Source: an uncultured Pelagibacterales bacterium
Lineage (GTDB): Bacteria > Pseudomonadota > Alphaproteobacteria > Pelagibacterales > Pelagibacteraceae
Length of the DNA stretch: 6,813 bases
Direction of reading: 5' to 3'
NCBI GenBank assembly: GCA_913020625.1
Contig: CAJVZX010000039.1
Span: 1-6,813 of the forward strand
Under the pieces are notes generated by a model. The model worked only from the letters and a program-made list of their open reading frames with translations. It searched no databases and was not told the DNA's origin. Shown here in pieces: positions 5,007 through 6,813 of the stretch. The stretch's first letter is position 1, and the number at the start of each line of letters is the position of its first letter. A program made the translations under genes and the position numbers.

Positions 5007-6813
5007 AGAAGTCTATTTAGGTGAAGGATAGGCTCTGTGTAACCTGAAGGCTGGTTTTTGCCATGAAAAACTAACTCACAAGCAGCTTTAAATGCAATAG
5101 ATTTATCATAGTTACCAGACATAGTTTTATATGAAGCATATCCTTTTAAAGCAGGATCCTTAACATTTTGACTATCTACAATTTTAGCCATTTTTTTCAT
5201 AGTTTTTAATACCTGTTCTTTGCTACAAATTCCGTGATGAAGCCAATTAGCAATATGTTGTGATGAAATTCTCAAAGTTGCCCTGTCTTCCATCAAACCT
5301 ACATTGTTAATATCAGGTACCTTAGAACAACCCACTCCCTGGTCAATCCATCTTACTACATAACCCAAAATACCTTGTGCATTATTTTCTAATTCCTTAG
5401 TAATTTCTAACTTTGACCAATTTGGTCTACTTACAATTGGAATTGAAAGAATATCCTCAATCTTTGCTGGTGCTCTTTTTTTTAATTCTTTCTGTTTAGA
5501 AAAAACATCAATTTGATGATAATGTAAGGCATGAAGTGTTGCGGCAGTTGGTGAAGGAACCCAAGCGCAATTAGCGCCAGATTTAGGATGATTAATTTTT
5601 TGTATGACCATATCTAACATTTTATCTGGAGCAGCCCACATTCCTTTTCCTATCTGGGCTACACCTGAAAACCCACACATTAAACCTACATCAACATTAT
5701 TATTTTCATATGCGGTAATCCATTTAGAAGATTTCATGTCTCCTTTTTTAATCATAGGACCAGCTTCCATTGAGGTATGCATCTCATCTCCGGTACGATC
5801 TAAAAAACCAGTATTAATAAAAACAACTCTATTTTTTACAGCTCTAACACATTCTTTAAGGTTTACCGTTGTTCTTCTTTCCTCATCCATTATTCCAATT
5901 TTAATTGTATATTTTTTTAGCCCCAAAACTTTTTCGACTTTCTCAAATATCAAATTAGTAAATGCAACTTCATCAGGCCCATGCATTTTTGGTTTTACAA
6001 TGTAAACAGAATTTGTTCTTGAATTTCCTTTATTTTTAAAATCATGTATTGCTGCTGCAGTTGTTATAAAAGCGTCCATTATACCTTCTGGCATTTCCGA
6101 ACCATCTTTTAATAAAATAGAAGAGTTAGTCATTAAATGACCCACATTTCGATTTAGTATTAATGCTCTTCCATGCAATTTGAATTTTCTTCCGTTAGGG
6201 GAAATATATTCTCGATCAGAGTTTAGTTGTCTTATAAATTTTTTCCCTTTTTTTTGCATCTCAGCTTGTAGATTTCTCTTCATTAATCCAAGCCAATTTT
6301 TATACCCAAGAACTTTGTCCTCAGCATCTACTGCTGCAACAGAATCTTCATGATCCACAATTGTGGTTATAGCCGATTCTAAAATTACATCATGTATTGC
6401 AGCCTTATCTTGATTGCCATCAGGGTTAAAAACCTCAAGTGTACCATCTGGGTCAAAAATAATATCTATGTGAAGATTGTTATTTATAAATAGAAGTGAA
6501 GATAAATTATTTAATTTTTTTGTATAACCAACAAATTGTTTAGGATTTTTTAGTTTTAAGTTTAACTGGTTATTTTCAACCTTTGGGATTTCTGTAATAT
6601 TTTTCCAGCTACCTTTTTTCAGTGGAACATAAGCATCTAAAATATTACGAGCATATTTAATTACTTTTTTTCCTCTTATATGATTGTATTTTTTTCCACG
6701 CTTGGCTCCATTTGATTCTGAAATTACATCTGTTCCATACAAAGCATTATACAAACTCCCCCATCTTGCATTTGCAGCATTTAAAGCATATCTAGCATTC
6801 ATCACTGGAACTA
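4994..6813 (-). CDS. glcB: Malate synthase G, 5' end beyond the window
   Basis: It condenses glyoxylate with acetyl-CoA to malate in the cytoplasm, completing the glyoxylate bypass or glycolate use. About 606 codons are present, against roughly 720 for a complete enzyme. The reading frame stays open to the right edge, and a GTG near 6805 is only internal: codons upstream of it read VPVMNARYALNAANARWG, matching mid-protein sequence of the family. About 115 N-terminal residues are therefore missing. Counting from that GTG, the segments are RNVGHLM (219-225), GIMDEERRT (304-312), NTGFLDRTGDEMHTSMEAGPM (331-351), GKGMWAAPDKM (386-396), WVPSPTAATLHALHYHQ (415-431), and SKVPDINNVGLMEDRATLRISSQH (494-517). 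By alignment from memory, Arg219, Glu308, Asp336 and Asp507 correspond to the catalytic and Mg-binding residues. Codon use resembles its neighbours. Confidence 0.95.
   Translation of the reverse strand, partial: VPVMNARYALNAANARWGSLYNALYGTDVISESNGAKRGKKYNHIRGKKVIKYARNILDAYVPLKKGSWKNITEIPKVENNQLNLKLKNPKQFVGYTKKLNNLSSLLFINNNLHIDIIFDPDGTLEVFNPDGNQDKAAIHDVILESAITTIVDHEDSVAAVDAEDKVLGYKNWLGLMKRNLQAEMQKKGKKFIRQLNSDREYISPNGRKFKLHGRALILNRNVGHLMTNSSILLKDGSEMPEGIMDAFITTAAAIHDFKNKGNSRTNSVYIVKPKMHGPDEVAFTNLIFEKVEKVLGLKKYTIKIGIMDEERRTTVNLKECVRAVKNRVVFINTGFLDRTGDEMHTSMEAGPMIKKGDMKSSKWITAYENNNVDVGLMCGFSGVAQIGKGMWAAPDKMLDMVIQKINHPKSGANCAWVPSPTAATLHALHYHQIDVFSKQKELKKRAPAKIEDILSIPIVSRPNWSKLEITKELENNAQGILGYVVRWIDQGVGCSKVPDINNVGLMEDRATLRISSQHIANWLHHGICSKEQVLKTMKKMAKIVDSQNVKDPALKGYASYKTMSGNYDKSIAFKAACELVFHGKNQPSGYTEPILHLNRLLKKI

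Noticed and set aside
5604..6005. 133-codon open frame on the plus strand within glcB
   Set aside because: It overlaps the most conserved catalytic part of malate synthase in antisense. Its hydrophobic look follows from the codons opposite, and there is no independent support.
6803..6805. GTG as the true start of malate synthase
   Set aside because: The frame continues open upstream to the window edge with family-matching residues (VPV), and the protein would lack its first hundred-odd residues. This is an edge truncation, not a short gene.

Overview
The window looks like a piece of a small, streamlined, very AT-rich alphaproteobacterial chromosome, most likely SAR11 (Pelagibacterales). This rests on the low GC (roughly 30% by eye, not computed), the 0-10 base gaps between co-directional genes, the near absence of Shine-Dalgarno sequences, the strongly Lys/Ile/Asn-rich proteins, and gene content matching what I remember of SAR11 genomes. 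No mobile element, CRISPR array, tRNA or horizontally acquired island is visible. Every gene belongs to a known family.

Layout: on the left a membrane-anchored c-type cytochrome (minus strand, 35-559) is divergent from a plus-strand series. A 101-base AT-rich gap carrying one perfect 7-bp hairpin separates them. The plus series opens with a kdsB-like CMP-Kdo synthetase (661-1398) and, 8 bases on, a prephenate dehydratase with ACT domain (pheA, 1407-2234). After a 53-base gap holding a strong extended -10 promoter comes the small bacterial SRP RNA gene (ffs, about 2288-2375). Its 3' end nearly touches dnaX (2384-4066), which is followed by ybaB/ebfC (4071-4391) and recR (4395-4997). This SRP RNA-dnaX-ybaB-recR order is an old bacterial cluster, also present in Bacillus subtilis. 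On the right, malate synthase G (glcB, minus strand) converges on recR, shares four bases with its end, and runs out of the window at its 5' end.

Functions: the cytochrome probably carries electrons between bc1 and an oxidase. kdsB and pheA serve lipopolysaccharide-type surface sugar activation and phenylalanine synthesis. The SRP RNA serves co-translational membrane targeting. dnaX, ybaB and recR form a replication/recombination group. glcB condenses glyoxylate with acetyl-CoA to give malate.

Nothing here amounts to a wholly new system. The points that deserve a second look are a possible tau/gamma frameshift site in dnaX, the SRP RNA with a URRC-type tetraloop packed against dnaX, altered signature motifs in PheA, KdsB and RecR, the intergenic hairpin, and the glycine riboswitch known upstream of SAR11 glcB, which would lie just outside the right edge.
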